Positions 46,757-56,966 are shown, numbered from the stretch's first letter. The stretch is 64,000 nt of DNA from Candidatus Aenigmatarchaeota archaeon (GCA_016184005.1 JACPDL010000003.1:297632-361631), one strand, 5' to 3'. The notes: generated by a model from the sequence alone, not told the origin. Translations and numbers: made by a program.

Positions 46757-48031
46757 GTGGTTCTTATGGATGTTACTTCAGAAAAAGAAAAATCGAAAAT
46801 TGCATATGTAATTTGCGGCGGTACTATATTTAGCGAATGGACTCCTGAAGGAAGAAGACCTGTGACTTCCGGAGAAGAACTCCTTCAGAAATATCTTCCC
46901 CGCTTATCCAGAGAAGCTGACGTTGCAACAAAGGAAATATGGAGGCTTGACAGCACCAATATGCATTATCCTGAGTATAAGAAAGTTGCTGAAGAGATTT
47001 GCAGGTTCGTGAAAGATGGCTATGCTCCAGTTGACGCGCAGGGAACAGATTCAATGGCATACGGCGCAGCTTTCATAGTTTCAAGAATTCCTTTCAAGAG
47101 GGTACCTTTCGTTATTGCAGGCTCAATGCACTCAATAGGCGAGGAAGATTCAGATGCCCTGCCAAATCTTGAGGCCGCAACTATGGTTGCGATGCGAAAA
47201 GATTTTCCGGGAACATATGTATGCGTGAATGAAGGTGAAATCCACAGGGCTGCAAGAAGCGTAAAAGTAAAGCCAAATGAACCCAGGGAAACAAAAGAAG
47301 GAGTATCTACAGTGCCTGTGAAAAAGTCGTTCTCAAGCGGGCATTATCCAGTCATCGGCAGGATCGCAGGCGGCGAATTTGAATACACAAGCGATGGTGA
47401 AAGGGCACAGAAAAGGTTTGCTGAAAGGCAGGAAAGAAGGCTGGATTATTTCAGGCCGCTTTTCGATGAATTCGGCGAGCCTCTGTTCCTGCCGCATTAC
47501 GAGAACGTGGTTGTTATAGATCTTCATCCCAATTTTCAGCCAGAAATCCTGGATGCTGCTTTCAAGGACAAGTACAGAGCAGTTCTGCTGATGGCTCCGG
47601 GAACAGGAGGCATATCTGACAGCCCCAGGCACATGGCACTTGTCCCGAAGATAGAAAGATGGGTGAAAGACGGCAGATATGTTGTCATTGCACCAAAGAT
47701 TACGCATGCAATTATTGATCAAGAATACGAGGTTAACAGGAAAAGTGTTGAGGCAGGTGCTGTAATCACTTACGACATGCATGCAGATTTTGCCCTTGCT
47801 AAAGCTGAATTGGCTGCAGGCCTTGCGCAGACCCCTGCAGAATTCAAAAAAATACTCTACTTCAATTTTGAAGACGAGATAGACGAAAGGCTTATACCTG
47901 AAAGTGAAAGAACTTCCGACGAAGAAATACGTGCCATACTGAAAAAAGTTCTGGGCAGGAAGAACGGAAACGGTACGTTTTTGGACAGGCTGAGAAACAT
48001 AGTTCCGTGGGCTTGGCAGAAAGAACCTTAG
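46757..48031 (+). CDS. asparaginase / GatD-like amidohydrolase
   Basis: YVICGGTIFSE, VDAQGTDSMAYGAAFI, VINEGEI-like VCVNEGEIHRA. Confidence 0.85.
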   Translation: MVLMDVTSEKEKSKIAYVICGGTIFSEWTPEGRRPVTSGEELLQKYLPRLSREADVATKEIWRLDSTNMHYPEYKKVAEEICRFVKDGYAPVDAQGTDSMAYGAAFIVSRIPFKRVPFVIAGSMHSIGEEDSDALPNLEAATMVAMRKDFPGTYVCVNEGEIHRAARSVKVKPNEPRETKEGVSTVPVKKSFSSGHYPVIGRIAGGEFEYTSDGERAQKRFAERQERRLDYFRPLFDEFGEPLFLPHYENVVVIDLHPNFQPEILDAAFKDKYRAVLLMAPGTGGISDSPRHMALVPKIERWVKDGRYVVIAPKITHAIIDQEYEVNRKSVEAGAVITYDMHADFALAKAELAAGLAQTPAEFKKILYFNFEDEIDERLIPESERTSDEEIRAILKKVLGRKNGNGTFLDRLRNIVPWAWQKEP

Positions 48032-48495
48032 GACTCTATATTCTTCAGCACTATCGACGTCAACGTGCTTAGGACGCCGTCAATTTCCCTGAGGCGGTTA
48101 ATGACAAGATTGTGAAGGTCGTTGATGCTTGTTGCGGACACTTTGATTATTATATCACTGGTGCCTGTTACAATGGCGCATTCTTCAACTTCAGGCATTT
48201 TGCGAATATTACGGGCTATTTCTTCCTGGGAAAGCTTTGTGCCATCCGCCTTGGTGTAGGTTACTGCTATGTGGACATATGCGGTAACCGCCCTGCCAAG
48301 CTTCTCCTTGTCAACAGAAACCGAATAAGATTTTATTATCCCTTCCTGTTCCATTCGCTTGATCCTGTTATGCACCGTAGTTATTGGTATACCTGTCTTG
48401 CCGCTTATCTCGCGCGATGAGTACTTAGAATTTTTCTGCAACATGCTTAGTATCAGTTCGTCTTTTTTGTTCAGCATAACATACATTTTTACCAT
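48028..48495 (-). CDS. Lrp/AsnC-family transcriptional regulator
   Basis: DELILSMLQKNSKYSSREISGKTGIPITTVHNRIKRMEQEGIIKSY. Confidence 0.93.
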   Translation of the reverse strand: MVKMYVMLNKKDELILSMLQKNSKYSSREISGKTGIPITTVHNRIKRMEQEGIIKSYSVSVDKEKLGRAVTAYVHIAVTYTKADGTKLSQEEIARNIRKMPEVEECAIVTGTSDIIIKVSATSINDLHNLVINRLREIDGVLSTLTSIVLKNIES

Positions 48496-48791
48496 TAATT
48501 ATTTAAGCTTGCTTGCCATTAATGGAAAAATTACAATATAAGTCATTATTTTAGGAAATATTTCTAATAAATCCATACAAGGAATATCAGAAATAGTTAA
48601 ACTTTTACTAATAAGCAATAGTTTTGTCAATTATTGGGATTATAGAAAATATTTCCACTATTATCTGTAAAAGAAACACATTTTGTAAAAAATTTCACGT
48701 CAGAATGAACAAATTATATATACAAAGCTAGCTATATAATCACTATCAGAAATGATAGTATTAACAGCAGGAACTATGGGGTGTGCATATC

Positions 48792-48935
48792 ATGAAACTG
48801 CCGGTTTGTTGCAAGGAAGAAATGAAGATGAAGCTTGAATCCCCGCGATTCATAGAAGCCGTGTGCATGAAATGCCAGGATAGTGTCTTTGTGAAAAAGC
48901 TGGTTGAGCTTAAACCCCAACTAATAGACGACTAG
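48792..48935 (+). CDS. 47-aa Cys-containing microprotein (not in ORF track)
   Basis: MKLPVCCKEEMKMKLESPRFIEAVCMKCQDSVFVKKLVELKPQLIDD*; 8 nt before next gene start. Confidence 0.6.
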   Translation: MKLPVCCKEEMKMKLESPRFIEAVCMKCQDSVFVKKLVELKPQLIDD

Positions 48936-48943
48936 GTGTTTGA

Positions 48944-49330
48944 GTGCAGCTGACTTTTACCAAACTAGATGCCAAAGGCAGGATATCAATACCTGCGCAC
49001 GTGAGGAATTCCGTGGGCATCAGAAACGGGGACAGGGTGGCTTTTGTTACAAAGGACTCAAAAGAAATAACTATTCTGCCTTCCATAAGCGATAGTACAG
49101 CAACGCTGACGGCCATAATGAGCGATCACCATAAGGGCATGACAAGAATCATCAACATTCTCAATTCCCATAGGATAAGCGTTATATCAATGGAGAGCTT
49201 TACGCTGGAAAGGAATGAGAAATTTGAATGTAACTTTGTCGTTGGTCTTGAGGGTTACAGCGACATCGATGCACTAAAAAAAGAGATAAAGGACGGCAGC
49301 ATAGAAGATATAGAAATCACAAGCAACTGA
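48944..49330 (+). CDS. AbrB-like DNA-binding protein with ACT-like domain
   Basis: LTFTKLDAKGRISIPAHVRNSVGIRNGDRVAFV; GTG start. Confidence 0.8.
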   Translation: MQLTFTKLDAKGRISIPAHVRNSVGIRNGDRVAFVTKDSKEITILPSISDSTATLTAIMSDHHKGMTRIINILNSHRISVISMESFTLERNEKFECNFVVGLEGYSDIDALKKEIKDGSIEDIEITSN

Positions 49331-49331
49331 T

Positions 49332-49862
49332 CTAGCGCAGGCGTACCAGGATTTCTTCCAGCCAGAGCCTAGGATAACCAAGAAGTGGCACCGCCAAGAC
49401 AGCCTTTCCTTCTATCTGCGACATCTGCACCGCGCACTTGTCCTGTGCTGGATTATTGTCACCTTTCGTTACAAGGGTGCTGCCTTCCGCCTTTATAATC
49501 CTGTGGACTATTGTCTCGTCAATAGAGAAACAGCCGCTTTGGGGATGATAAACAATTATATCGCCGACTTCGAGCTTTTCATCGCTGACTATGAATAGTA
49601 TATCCCCTTTGTTAAGGCCGTTCTTTGCTGCGAATTTCGAGAATTTTCCTTTGTCTATGCCTATTGATTCATAGTATGCAAGCTTCTGGTTCCACCAGTC
49701 ATCGAACTGCTGATTATGAAACATTGACAGTGAAGCCACGGAAACTATGGGCGTTGAGGTGTGGGCTGCTAATGCCAACAACTGATAGAAAACCCAGGCT
49801 GCAATAAACGCTGCAACTATTTCCAGGATCTCTTTCAGCCATTTCTTGTTCTTCATCATCAC
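49332..49862 (-). CDS. S26 signal peptidase-like
   Basis: VSVASLSMFHN, GDIIVYHPQSG...VHRIIKAEGSTLVTKGDNN. Confidence 0.88.
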   Translation of the reverse strand: MMMKNKKWLKEILEIVAAFIAAWVFYQLLALAAHTSTPIVSVASLSMFHNQQFDDWWNQKLAYYESIGIDKGKFSKFAAKNGLNKGDILFIVSDEKLEVGDIIVYHPQSGCFSIDETIVHRIIKAEGSTLVTKGDNNPAQDKCAVQMSQIEGKAVLAVPLLGYPRLWLEEILVRLR

Positions 49863-49892
49863 ATCACGGTTGCTATAACTTAAATAGAATAT

Positions 49893-50453
49893 TCAGGCCC
49901 TGCCGCGGGATTCTCCTGACAGGCCCGAAGCTATCAGGTGTGCGACTCTTATAGGCTCGGGCATGTTTCCATGCAGGCATGTGATGCTCAAGACTTTTTC
50001 GCAGTCCCGGGTGCTTAGGCCGCTCTTTTGGTAGAAAATTTTCTCGTAACTATAGATCTTTCCGGCTCTTTTTGCAATTTCAAGCCGTTTTTTGCTGTTG
50101 CCCGGCTTCTTCATTGCTTCGAAGAAACTTTTCTTGTCCGGCTTCTTCCGAAGAACTGCTATGACAGGCAACCGTGTTTTCTTGTTGAGTTCTTTCAGGT
50201 CAACAACGTTGAAGCCTGCCATTGTTATGCCGTCAAGCATGATTACTGAAAGCTGGTCATAATGCCTGGAGCCCGTGATCCTTTCGGCAAGCTTTTCTGT
50301 TGCGTCGAATCCGTCTTTTTTTACCCCTGTTGATAGTAAACCATCGATGAACTTTCCGCCGCGGAATACCACGCCGACAACAAGAACATTCTTTTGTCCG
50401 GACTTATGTGAGCAGTCGTCCCAGCCGATTATGCGTATCTCATCTTTTATCAT
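49893..50453 (-). CDS. DUF99-family protein
   Basis: IIGWDDCSH...VVGVVFRGGKFIDGLLST...IMLDGITMAGFNVVDL. Confidence 0.88.
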   Translation of the reverse strand: MIKDEIRIIGWDDCSHKSGQKNVLVVGVVFRGGKFIDGLLSTGVKKDGFDATEKLAERITGSRHYDQLSVIMLDGITMAGFNVVDLKELNKKTRLPVIAVLRKKPDKKSFFEAMKKPGNSKKRLEIAKRAGKIYSYEKIFYQKSGLSTRDCEKVLSITCLHGNMPEPIRVAHLIASGLSGESRGRA

Positions 50454-50477
50454 AGAAATAATTTTGATGAAGATTCT

Positions 50478-50684
50478 TTAAGAATCAGATCTGTCTTTAC
50501 ATTCCTGGTCAACTGAATAAGCCTCTATTGCTTTTGTTTGGTCGCTTACTCTTGTTGTTACGGTCTTCCTGTATCTTGCTCCAGTGGCTGTTCCGCCGCA
50601 TTCAATGCACGTGGCATTCGTTTCTCCCTGGAATGTGTAAGTTGTTATCTTCTTAACGTCTAACATGGAATCACCGAGATTCAC
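50478..50684 (-). CDS. small CxxC protein, hypothetical
   Basis: TNATCIECGGTATGARYRKTVTTRV. Confidence 0.5.
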   Translation of the reverse strand: MNLGDSMLDVKKITTYTFQGETNATCIECGGTATGARYRKTVTTRVSDQTKAIEAYSVDQECKDRSDS

Positions 50685-50941
50685 TTCAGGGTCGCATTGA
50701 GCTGCTTCCTTAAAGCCCTGACGTCTTCTATTATCCTTTCAGTTGCATCGACAACGGATTTCTTCGGATTTTTGCTTTTCACGACAAGAACAGGCTTGGA
50801 AAGATAGGTATGTTCAATGTTATACGCGGCAAAATCTATCTTTTCTTTCCATACGTTTTCATTGAGCAGGTTGACCAGCGTGACATCCGGCACTTCTATC
50901 TTTACCTTTTCTTTTTCATTCTCTATGATTTCGATTTTCAT
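50681..50941 (-). CDS. rpoL: RNA polymerase subunit L (RpoL/Rpb11-like)
   Basis: LVNLLNENVWKEKIDFAAYNIEHTYLSKPVLVVKSKNPKKSVVDATERI. Confidence 0.85.
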   Translation of the reverse strand: MKIEIIENEKEKVKIEVPDVTLVNLLNENVWKEKIDFAAYNIEHTYLSKPVLVVKSKNPKKSVVDATERIIEDVRALRKQLNATLK

Positions 50942-51882
50942 TATAACACCTCTGGGAACAGCAACTCAACATCCGTGGCATTTATCATGGGCTTGGAAAG
51001 GTCGCCGTCAGTTATTCTTGGGCATGCGGTATTAATGTAGGCATCTACCTGCAGGCCAAGCAGCTTTTCGCCGCTTATCTCGTCCATTACGAGTATGCAG
51101 GCTCCCTTACCATTTTTCTGCAGATAGTCTTTAATTCGTTTCGCCTTGCGAAGCAGCTCTGACTGGCCCTCTTTTGTCGATACAAGAATAGCAAAGCTTT
51201 TGGCGTCTCTCGCGCGGAATATGCTGGCGTATCTCCTTTTCTCGAATATTTTTGTGTCCAGCAACTCTATCTTTTTAGTTTCCAGGTCTAACGTGTACAG
51301 GGGTTTATCAGATTTTATGCCCAGCGGATGGAATTTCCCCGAGCCCACGAAAAGGAATGCGTCTACCTGACGCTCAATCTTCGTGGCGTTCCCGGACCAG
51401 CAGCCAAGTATCTGGCCGCCCATAACTGCTGTTTTGCCGCTTTCTTCGAGCTTTGTTTTGACTCTATCTATCATGTTCATGTGTTGAACCGATGTGAGTA
51501 TGCCAACCACGTTCTCCTTGATTTCTGAGAATTCTACGCCAGTGAGATCCGATTCCAGTTCCCATGGCCAGTAAATAACAGGTATCTCGCTTTTTATGTC
51601 GCGGTAAAACTTGTTGTGGCCGACATGCACAATGGCATCGCATTTCATGATCCTGGCTTCTTCCAAGCGAATGTCGCAGGCGCCATATGTTGCGTCTATT
51701 GAGTATACGACCTCCACGCCGCCCTTTTCGATAGCTGCGATTATTTCCATAGAATTCCGCTTTAGCCCTTCCGGAAGCTGAATCAATACCCTTTTTGCAT
51801 TCGTTTTTGCGATTTCTGCAGATAAGCCACTAATTGCTGATTGTAACATAGCGTGAAATTTATCAGAAAAGTTTAAGAACAA
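50941..51882 (-). CDS. dph2: diphthamide biosynthesis protein Dph2-like
   Basis: VLIQLPEGLKR, DATYGACDI, VHVGHNKFY, INTACPRI. Confidence 0.93.
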   Translation of the reverse strand: MFLNFSDKFHAMLQSAISGLSAEIAKTNAKRVLIQLPEGLKRNSMEIIAAIEKGGVEVVYSIDATYGACDIRLEEARIMKCDAIVHVGHNKFYRDIKSEIPVIYWPWELESDLTGVEFSEIKENVVGILTSVQHMNMIDRVKTKLEESGKTAVMGGQILGCWSGNATKIERQVDAFLFVGSGKFHPLGIKSDKPLYTLDLETKKIELLDTKIFEKRRYASIFRARDAKSFAILVSTKEGQSELLRKAKRIKDYLQKNGKGACILVMDEISGEKLLGLQVDAYINTACPRITDGDLSKPMINATDVELLFPEVL

Positions 51883-51952
51883 GATGAGCTTTTTAAATGT
51901 TTAGAAATGGAAATTATTATACAAAAGAATAAAAATAAAAATTAAGAAAAAA

Positions 51953-52747
51953 TCAGGCATTTTCTTTTATGAGTTCCCTGACCTCGTTGCTTTTTTCTAT
52001 TGCGAGTTCCAGAGCTGCGTCAACGTCTTCTTCTGTTATGCCTGATTCGCCGCCTTTTTGCATGGAGCAGAGAACTGTTTTTCCATCTTTATCAGCTGTT
52101 CCGATGGTTAATCGGGCGTCCATGGCACGGGTCTCTGCAGAGTTCGGATCCACCATCAGCCTGTCGTTTATCTTCACGATTGTCGTGGATAAAGGAATGC
52201 CCTTTATTGGTATTTTTTCAGGGCCTTTCCTGCCGGAGATTATTTTTCCCTCGGAATCCAGTTCAGGTATCGTGGAATTTAGCAGGGCTGAGATTGCTGC
52301 GATGCCGCATGCGTCAAACAGGTTGCCGTCGTCATTGAGCACGTCGATATCCACAAACACCATCCATACCTTCTCCCCTTCCTTGATGCAGAGCTTGTTG
52401 AAATCTACGCATTTCGACTCGCGGATGGCCCTGTCAACAACCCTTGAAAGCTCTACAGCTTCCTCGCCCGGCGGGCCGGGTTCAAATTCAGGCGACGCCA
52501 GCGGAACAAGTTCAGCTCCAACCATGAGCACTCCTTCGTCAGGCGTATCACTGAAAGGCGTGCCCGGTTCCATCTTGATGCCGGCCAAGACTTCCGTGTT
52601 GCCGATGCGTACGCGCGAAGAACCCTCGGCGCTTGTTACTGCGTTTGTCTCGATAGTTATATTGCGGTACTGCGAGAATTGCCTTGAATCTATTCTTTTG
52701 CCGCTTTCAGCCATGTTCTGTATAAGCGAAGTGTCTATCTCAATCAT
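51953..52747 (-). CDS. rrp42: exosome subunit Rrp42
   Basis: RNase PH fold; KRIDSRQFSQYRNITIETNAV...GSSRVRIGNTEVLAGIKMEPG. Confidence 0.93.
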   Translation of the reverse strand: MIEIDTSLIQNMAESGKRIDSRQFSQYRNITIETNAVTSAEGSSRVRIGNTEVLAGIKMEPGTPFSDTPDEGVLMVGAELVPLASPEFEPGPPGEEAVELSRVVDRAIRESKCVDFNKLCIKEGEKVWMVFVDIDVLNDDGNLFDACGIAAISALLNSTIPELDSEGKIISGRKGPEKIPIKGIPLSTTIVKINDRLMVDPNSAETRAMDARLTIGTADKDGKTVLCSMQKGGESGITEEDVDAALELAIEKSNEVRELIKENA

Positions 52748-53492
52748 TCATATCACCCTCTCCTTGTGATTCTTCACCTTGCGGTTCTTCATGCTGGTAT
52801 TTTTTCCTGAGAGCTTTCTTCTGCTCCTCATAAACAACGCCGCAGCCTTTGATGGCGAGCTTTATTATTTCTTTCATTTCCTTGCTGTCCGTTATCCCGT
52901 CCATCTGAAGCAGCGTTATTTGCTTTGTCCTGTGGCAATATGCGACAGGCAGGTCAAGCTCGCCTTCCGTGTCTTCCTTGCCGGCCACATCAAGAACTAC
53001 TGTATCTCCAACCTTTCCGGCGGAGCATGAAGCGATAAGGTCCATCATAGGAACCCCGGCGTCTGCCAGCGCAAGCGATGCGGCATTGATTCCTGCAACC
53101 CGCGTCGATGCATCTGCCTGCAGGACTTCTATGTAGACGTCTATTGCGGTCTTCGGGAATTCTTCCACGTCTATTACAGGCAGTATTGCTTCCCTTGTTA
53201 CCTTTGATATCTCGGTGCTCCTCCTGTTTGTTCCCGGCCTTGAGCGTTCTGATGTTGAAAAAGGCGCCATCTTGTAGTACGTCCTGAGTATAGCTTTCTC
53301 AGCCTGTTCATCATGCTTTGGGTGCACTTTTTTCGGTCCGTAAACGCCTGCAATCACAAGCGTATTCCCGAGCCTGAAAAATGCCGAGCCGTTTGCATTC
53401 TTCAGCACGCCTACTTTCGCTTCAATATGGCGGAGCTGGTCAAATCTTCTTCCATCGTAACGTATTCCGTTTTTCATCGTTTTTTCGTCCAT
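52740..53492 (-). CDS. rrp41: exosome subunit Rrp41
   Basis: RYDGRRFDQLRHIEAKVGVL...GNTLVIAGVYGPKKVHPKH...GINAASLALADAGVPM. Confidence 0.95.
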   Translation of the reverse strand: MDEKTMKNGIRYDGRRFDQLRHIEAKVGVLKNANGSAFFRLGNTLVIAGVYGPKKVHPKHDEQAEKAILRTYYKMAPFSTSERSRPGTNRRSTEISKVTREAILPVIDVEEFPKTAIDVYIEVLQADASTRVAGINAASLALADAGVPMMDLIASCSAGKVGDTVVLDVAGKEDTEGELDLPVAYCHRTKQITLLQMDGITDSKEMKEIIKLAIKGCGVVYEEQKKALRKKYQHEEPQGEESQGEGDMND

Positions 53493-53503
53493 AGTATCAC
53501 CAC

Positions 53504-54232
53504 TTATAATTTTTCTCCCTCTGCGATCCTGTCTTTCATAAGGTTTTCAAGCATGTCTTTTATGTAATTTGTCAGGCCGCTTACATGCGATTTTTCCTCT
53601 ATTGTCATGACAGCTTCTGCAGCAATATCCTCGTTTTCGCCCTTCACCCACACAAGCCCGTTCTGGCCGACAACGATCTGGGTTTCTGTCATGTTCTTTA
53701 TCATCTCTACCATCGAGCCGCCTTTTCCGATGATCCTCGGGACTTTTGCAGGCGTTACCTTGATTATCCTTCCTCCTTTGAGTTTCCTGCATTTCCTGTT
53801 TCTCATGGAAAGCTGCACGTTCTTTGTCTTTGATATGGAGGATATCTCCGCGAACACCATGTCGTTGTAATCGAGATATTTAGTCAAGTCTGTCTTTGTA
53901 AGGTCGATGAAATCTTCAGTCGCTTCGCTCAGCGGCAGTACAGCCTGGTAAGGCGAGTTTATGTCAATGAGCCATTTTGAGAATATCACGTCCTCGATCT
54001 TGCCAACAACTCCGTCGCCGCGCTTCGGATTGTATATGCCGCTCAGCGGTATCACGAAGAACATGCCGTTCTTTTCCTCTGCAAGGCCTACGTGCTTCGA
54101 GAATACGTCATCGTCATATTCGTAAGCGCCATGGCCTGCGCGCCCTTTTCCCAGCAAGTCGCCGGGTATCACAAGTTTTCTTCCGTTCATGTCAATCAAC
54201 TCCAATTTTTCACCTGAATAATTTTTTATCAT
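53504..54232 (-). CDS. rrp4: exosome subunit Rrp4 (S1/KH)
   Basis: VIPGDLLGKGRAGHGAYEYDDDVFS...KVPRIIGKGGSMVEMI. Confidence 0.94.
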   Translation of the reverse strand: MIKNYSGEKLELIDMNGRKLVIPGDLLGKGRAGHGAYEYDDDVFSKHVGLAEEKNGMFFVIPLSGIYNPKRGDGVVGKIEDVIFSKWLIDINSPYQAVLPLSEATEDFIDLTKTDLTKYLDYNDMVFAEISSISKTKNVQLSMRNRKCRKLKGGRIIKVTPAKVPRIIGKGGSMVEMIKNMTETQIVVGQNGLVWVKGENEDIAAEAVMTIEEKSHVSGLTNYIKDMLENLMKDRIAEGEKL

Positions 54233-54930
54233 TCCTTTTTCGTTTCTGTTATGCGCACAGTGCCTTCTGTCAGTGCACCCAGGCGCCTGTAAGCGCTGTC
54301 TTTCAGCCCTGCCGGGACCAAGATCTTTGCGTTGAGAGATCCGTCATTCCCCCAGCTTGAGCCCTGCAGGCTGCCAATATCCTTGAGCATGCCAAATGCG
54401 CGGCTTGCATATTGCGCTGATATGTGGATGTCTAGTATAATCTCCTCAAGAGAAATGGGCATAAGCTGCTTTAGCGCCTTTACAACATCGCCTACCTGCT
54501 GCTCCGCGGGCTTGAATGGATCGATGGAGATGCGGGACTGTTCCATGGCTGCCAGAATGCGGTCCTGCGGATGCGGAACCCTTGTCTGCGGGTTCATTGC
54601 ATACTTGCTTATGAAAGAAGCAACCTGCTTCTTCTTTTCTTCAGTCTTCTTCCTTCTGTATTCTGTTGTAAGCTGGACATCACCCTGCTTGACTATAGAC
54701 TCCCCTATTTTTTCAACGTCCTGCGTGCTGAAAGCTTTCTCTATGTCGCTTGCCGGTGCCCTCAGGCCTTTTTTTGCATCAGTAAAAATAAGGTTTACAG
54801 CAAGCATACGCGAAAGAGAAACAGTCTTTCCTTCCTTGAGATCATAAGCTATATCCGGATCAACGAGAATTTCGAAATGTTTTCCGTCTTTGTCATATTT
54901 TGCTATGATTGCTTCGTCAACAGTAACCAT
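54229..54930 (-). CDS. SBDS ribosome maturation protein
   Basis: ILVDPDIAYDLKEGK...RTEYRRKKTEEKKKQVASFISKYAMNPQTRVPHP pattern. Confidence 0.93.
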   Translation of the reverse strand: MVTVDEAIIAKYDKDGKHFEILVDPDIAYDLKEGKTVSLSRMLAVNLIFTDAKKGLRAPASDIEKAFSTQDVEKIGESIVKQGDVQLTTEYRRKKTEEKKKQVASFISKYAMNPQTRVPHPQDRILAAMEQSRISIDPFKPAEQQVGDVVKALKQLMPISLEEIILDIHISAQYASRAFGMLKDIGSLQGSSWGNDGSLNAKILVPAGLKDSAYRRLGALTEGTVRITETKKE

Positions 54931-55087
54931 TCTGTCACCTGTAACCAGCCCCTATCGCGTACCACAATGCTGTGTAACCAAGGGGCTTTTTTGTAACGGC
55001 AAATTCGAGGAAAGTTCAGCAGTGAATCACTGCAAACCTGTTCGCCTTATTATTTAATTTTCGGAAAGCTTAAAAAGGCAGAACAAA

Positions 55088-55822
55088 TCAAACTTTAATA
55101 TCAAAAGATCGAAGAGATTCTTCAAGCTCATCAAAAGACCCTGCTTTTAAAACCCCCTTTGTTAAGCCGGTTTCAGGATGAATTGACCTGACAGATTCGG
55201 CTGTGTCGAGATGAGCAGTAAACCAGATGCCCTTCCAGCCCATATCTGCTCCGGTTTCCAGATAACTTGATTTGTCGTCTATGAGAATCACGTTTGAGAA
55301 ACCTTTTACATGTCTATAAATCTCAGGGTCTGGCTTCATGTGTTTTACCCTGCAAGAATAAACGGCAGGAAAAGACAGCTCAAATAGATCATACACTTGA
55401 GGATATTGTTGCGAGAGTATTTCGATGCCTATTTCTCCTATATTTGATAGAAGACCGACAGCATAGCCTTCCTCGTAAACCCTTTTTTTGAGATCAACAA
55501 CCTCATCAATTTGTCCTGGCCACGTCAAAGATGTAATATCTCTCAATTCTCTTTCAGTCAACTGGGTTTTGAGTAATCTTCGGAGCCGGTTCAGATATTC
55601 TTGAGCTGTGACTGCGCCCATCAATGAATCGAGTTCAAGCTGGAAGTAAGATTTTCTGAACTCTTGGGGGGTTTGTCCAGCCACTTCTGCACATCTTTGA
55701 TAAAATCTGTTGAAATCTAACTTTATCAAGACTGAACCGATGTCAAACAAAACAAGGGTATCTCTTCGGGGCATAATGCTATAGAAAATGAAAAGGCTTA
55801 AGAAAGAACATTCTTTTTCCAA
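55088..55822 (-). CDS. HAD-superfamily hydrolase
   Basis: LVLFDIGSVLIKLDF...GLLSNIGEIG...HMKPDPEIYRHV...VILIDDKSSYLETG. Confidence 0.9.
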   Translation of the reverse strand: MEKECSFLSLFIFYSIMPRRDTLVLFDIGSVLIKLDFNRFYQRCAEVAGQTPQEFRKSYFQLELDSLMGAVTAQEYLNRLRRLLKTQLTERELRDITSLTWPGQIDEVVDLKKRVYEEGYAVGLLSNIGEIGIEILSQQYPQVYDLFELSFPAVYSCRVKHMKPDPEIYRHVKGFSNVILIDDKSSYLETGADMGWKGIWFTAHLDTAESVRSIHPETGLTKGVLKAGSFDELEESLRSFDIKV

Positions 55823-55844
55823 GGTTTTTCTTTTAAGAAAGAGC

Positions 55845-56558
55845 TTAAACGTAATTCTTCAGAATGTCGCGCACAGCCTGTCTTTCGAGAAGAGAGAATT
55901 TGCCGCTTTCAACTACGCCAATTTCGACGGCTCTTGCTGCCAGTTTCTTTTCGCCGGCCTTCAGCGCCTTGAGCGCGAGGTCAAGTGCTTTGTCTTTCGG
56001 CATGCCGTCCTTGTATTCGTCGATCAAAAGTTTCTTTGCTTCCTTGGAACCGCGGCCAACAGAATGCGCTTTCCATTCGCGTATCGTGCCTGACGGATCT
56101 GTTTCATAAAGATGCGGCGAGCCGTCCATGCCTGCAATAAGCAGGCTGACTCCGTAAGGCCTTATGCCGCCAAGCTGCGTGAATCTCTGCTTCCTGTCAG
56201 ATATATCCTTGACAAGCGCGCCTATTTCTATTGGCTCGTTATACGTTATCCTGTTCACCTGGCTGCGAACGCGGGCATAATCTATGAGGACCCTGGCGTC
56301 GGCAAGTATGCCTGCCGCTCCGGCTCCTATATGCTCGTCGATCTTCGCGATCTTTTCGACGCTTTCAGGCACAAGCAGCTTCTGCACGCTTTTTGATGCG
56401 ACAAGGATTATTCCGCTTTCAAAGACAACACCGACTATTGTCGTGGCTTTTTCTACGGCCTTCCTTGCGTATTCTACCTGATACATCCTGCCTTCAGGCG
56501 AGAAAACTACTATAGCCCGGTCGTAACCCATTTGTTTCATGGGAGGAGAAACTTCCAT
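55845..56558 (-). CDS. psmA: proteasome subunit alpha
   Basis: YDRAIVVFSPEGRMYQVEYARKAVEKATTIVGV. Confidence 0.96.
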   Translation of the reverse strand: MEVSPPMKQMGYDRAIVVFSPEGRMYQVEYARKAVEKATTIVGVVFESGIILVASKSVQKLLVPESVEKIAKIDEHIGAGAAGILADARVLIDYARVRSQVNRITYNEPIEIGALVKDISDRKQRFTQLGGIRPYGVSLLIAGMDGSPHLYETDPSGTIREWKAHSVGRGSKEAKKLLIDEYKDGMPKDKALDLALKALKAGEKKLAARAVEIGVVESGKFSLLERQAVRDILKNYV

Positions 56559-56661
56559 ATTAACATCTCAAGAAATACTGCAATTATTTTTCAAAGTCTA
56601 TTATTATCAGATAAGTTTATAAACCGATTTCACATTTCCATTGTAGTTTAATTGATTTCTT

Positions 56662-56910
56662 TCAGATCATGCCTGATTTTTTCAAACGCCACGTGAGCCA
56701 GGCAATAAGAAGTACGGCAAGGATGAAAACCACGTTTGACTGAGATATGTCGTAGCGGCAGCTTTCCGTGCTCGTAATGTTCGTGAGGCAGGATATTATG
56801 AACTTGGCACCAGACAGGGAATATAGAATAAAAAAGATTACTACAACAAGATACATCAAAGAGACAATGATGTCTCCTAGTTCTGGCACTTTCTCCTTTT
56901 TCTTTCCCAT
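56662..56910 (-). CDS. small membrane protein, hypothetical
   Basis: Two hydrophobic segments. Confidence 0.45.
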   Translation of the reverse strand: MGKKKEKVPELGDIIVSLMYLVVVIFFILYSLSGAKFIISCLTNITSTESCRYDISQSNVVFILAVLLIAWLTWRLKKSGMI

Positions 56911-56966
56911 TTACCTCTAAAATATTTGATTCGCGGGTTTATAAACAAAAAAGACATATTATTCTC

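Noticed and set aside
55007-55034. GAGGAAAGTTC followed by a small hairpin resembles RNase P RNA conserved region I
   Set aside because: Only ~157 nt of intergenic space, no recognisable CR-V partner or P4 helix; likely chance plus a mini-palindrome. An Infernal RNase P search would decide.
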